A stretch of DNA of 64,000 bases, taken from NCBI GenBank assembly GCA_963785585.1, contig CAWAVW010000004.1:930001-994000 (forward strand), given 5' to 3'. The notes beneath the pieces are model-generated. The model had not been told where the DNA came from, made no database searches, and was given only the letters and a program-made list of their open reading frames with translations. The DNA comes from Palsa-295 sp963785585. Its GTDB lineage: Bacteria > Acidobacteriota > Terriglobia > Acidiferrales > UBA7541. The position numbers were made by a program, and so were the translations under genes. Below are positions 62,724 to 64,000 of the stretch, piece after piece (within the stretch, counting starts at the first letter, position 1; every line of letters starts with the position of its first letter).

Positions 62724-64000
62724 ATGCGCCCAAAATTCGCCCTGATTGCCAGGTTCCTGCTGGCCGCGTCCGCGGTGCTCGCGGCGCAGGTTTGCTCCGC
62801 GGCGCCGCAAGAGCAAACCATCTCGAACGCTCAAATCGCGATCACCGTGCCGGCCGACGATATTCACTTCGCGGTCAGCGGCGCGCCCGGCGCAACTCCG
62901 GTGCTGACCGCGCAGTCGTCGCTCTCGATCGACGGAGCCCTAGTGTCGTCCGCGCAGTACCCAAAATCCAAAACCGAAAAGTCGGCGTTCACCGATGAAC
63001 TCGGCGCGGGCGAGCAAATCGTCACTACGTTCAGCGGCCTCGCCGGGAAGCCCGACCTCGTCCGCGTGCTGCGCGTCTATCGCGATTCGCCATTCGCGTC
63101 GGTGGAAGTGCGCGCGGTGAATACCGGCTCAAAACCGGTGACGATTCAGGGCCTTCGCACCGTGGAAATTCCAAGTGCCGCGCCATCGGGCAAAGATCCC
63201 AACATCAATCTCGGCGACGACAACGCGAGCGTGCGCGTGCTTTCCGACAGCTTCAGCGAAGACCGCCCCACCGAACGCATCTACGATCTCGGCAAAGCGC
63301 CGGACTACAAAAGCTTCGACGACACGTCGGACAAATCGAGCGGCCTGCACGTGGCCGTCGGCAGCCAGTTGATATACAACCGCTCGACGGGCCGCGATCT
63401 TTTCATGGGCGCGCTCACCTCGCACAAATGGCTGATGATGTTTCATCTCGCGACCGGCCCGGGCCCGGGCGGCCATCCGGGAATTACTTCGTTCACCGTG
63501 GATTCCACCGGCACGCGCGAATCGCTGCACCACGAAGCGCTCGACAACGCGCCGCCGGAAAATCAGTTCGACGCCAACGTGACCCTCGCGCCCGGCGAAA
63601 CGGTTTCGTCCGAGCCGCTGCTGATCGCCACCGGCAGCGATTATCACGCGCACCTGGAAGCCTACGGCGCGGCGGTGAAACGGGTGAACCATCCGCGCAC
63701 CGTGGGACGCGCGCCGAGCGGCTGGTGGAGCTGGACGAGTTTTTATGCCGGAGTGACCGACGGCCTGGTGCGCGCCAACGCGCAGTGGATGGCGCAAAAT
63801 CTGAAAGCGCTCGGCTACGATCACATTCTGGTCGATGAAGGCTATCAGTACGCGCGCGGCGAATACACGACGACCGACGCGACGCATTTTCCCGAGGGCA
63901 TGGCGCCGGTCGGGCACGCGGTGTGCAAAGACGGGCTCGTTTTCGGCGTGTGGACCGCGCCGTTTGAAGTCTCCCAGCGCGCCTGGGTGTACGAGCACCA
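62724..64000 (+). CDS. Alpha-galactosidase-like glycoside hydrolase (GH36/GH27 type), 3' end beyond the window
   Basis: At least 425 residues are visible, and the gene runs off the end. A signal peptide (FALIARFLLAASAVLAAQVCSAA) indicates export. Residues about 30-320 form an N-terminal beta-sandwich (VRVLRVYRDSPFASVEVRAVN). The catalytic barrel begins at GWWSWTSFYAGVTDGLVRANAQWMAQNLKALGYDHILVDEGYQ, the hallmark of melibiase-type enzymes, and VFGVWTAPFEVS follows. The acid/base and nucleophile Asp residues lie beyond the window. ATG 62724 has GAGGGG upstream. It is divergent from the mobile mystery pair. It should release galactose-type sugars from plant or microbial polymers. Confidence 0.85.
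   Translation, partial: MRPKFALIARFLLAASAVLAAQVCSAAPQEQTISNAQIAITVPADDIHFAVSGAPGATPVLTAQSSLSIDGALVSSAQYPKSKTEKSAFTDELGAGEQIVTTFSGLAGKPDLVRVLRVYRDSPFASVEVRAVNTGSKPVTIQGLRTVEIPSAAPSGKDPNINLGDDNASVRVLSDSFSEDRPTERIYDLGKAPDYKSFDDTSDKSSGLHVAVGSQLIYNRSTGRDLFMGALTSHKWLMMFHLATGPGPGGHPGITSFTVDSTGTRESLHHEALDNAPPENQFDANVTLAPGETVSSEPLLIATGSDYHAHLEAYGAAVKRVNHPRTVGRAPSGWWSWTSFYAGVTDGLVRANAQWMAQNLKALGYDHILVDEGYQYARGEYTTTDATHFPEGMAPVGHAVCKDGLVFGVWTAPFEVSQRAWVYEH

Overview
The window looks like chromosomal DNA of an Acidobacteriota species. The evidence is a GC-rich genome with C-ending codons, a very large carboxypeptidase-regulatory/TonB-dependent (Oar-like) outer-membrane receptor, bacillithiol genes (bshC, ypdA), and a complete Gram-negative Tol-Pal cluster. 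Family names come from recognising motifs and architectures by eye; no database search was possible.

Layout. 0-21.5 kb is mostly plus-strand housekeeping: hrcA-grpE-dnaJ, rsmE, lepB, carA-(small gene)-carB, a DapA-family aldolase, bshC, a LacD-type aldolase, endonuclease IV, leuS, guaA, then an XRE regulator facing an ECF sigma/anti-sigma/CpxP-like operon, and ssb. 21.9-31.8 kb carries the Oar-like receptor and, on the minus strand, tolQ-tolR-tonB/tolA-tolB-pal-cpoB. 32-35 kb is accessory: two small exported proteins and a coiled-coil protein whose reading frame is interrupted by an in-frame TAA. 35.2-41 kb holds miaB, a bifunctional-nuclease-family gene, parA-parB and ypdA. 41.3-46.2 kb (minus) is a sigma factor / membrane anti-sigma-like protein / exported TPR-CHAT protease operon. 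46.3-46.9 kb is packed with hairpin repeats, and 47-51.6 kb is a Mod/Res restriction-modification pair. nuoI follows.

At about 53.03 kb, next to a short AT-only stretch, the plus strand changes abruptly from C-rich to G-rich. That is the polarity expected at a replication origin. To its right lie a 156-bp tandem array (about four units), an uncharacterised minus-strand gene, a divergent intergenic region with DnaA-box-like sites, and a tightly coupled three-gene operon starting with a winged-helix protein. 57.9-61.3 kb holds small stress and nucleoid genes (zinc ribbon, DUF1328, H1-like, DUF3185, ferritin-like, stress domain). 61.4-62.6 kb is a mobile-mystery A/B (XRE + Fic) pair with three operator-like repeats. 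The window ends inside an alpha-galactosidase-like gene.

The observations most worth following are the candidate origin with its repeats and neighbouring unknown operon, the sigma/anti-sigma/CHAT operon, the interrupted coiled-coil gene, the CTG-initiated carA, a recurring -10 box placed 6-8 nt from start codons (leaderless mRNAs), and a double-hairpin repeat family with covarying stems.
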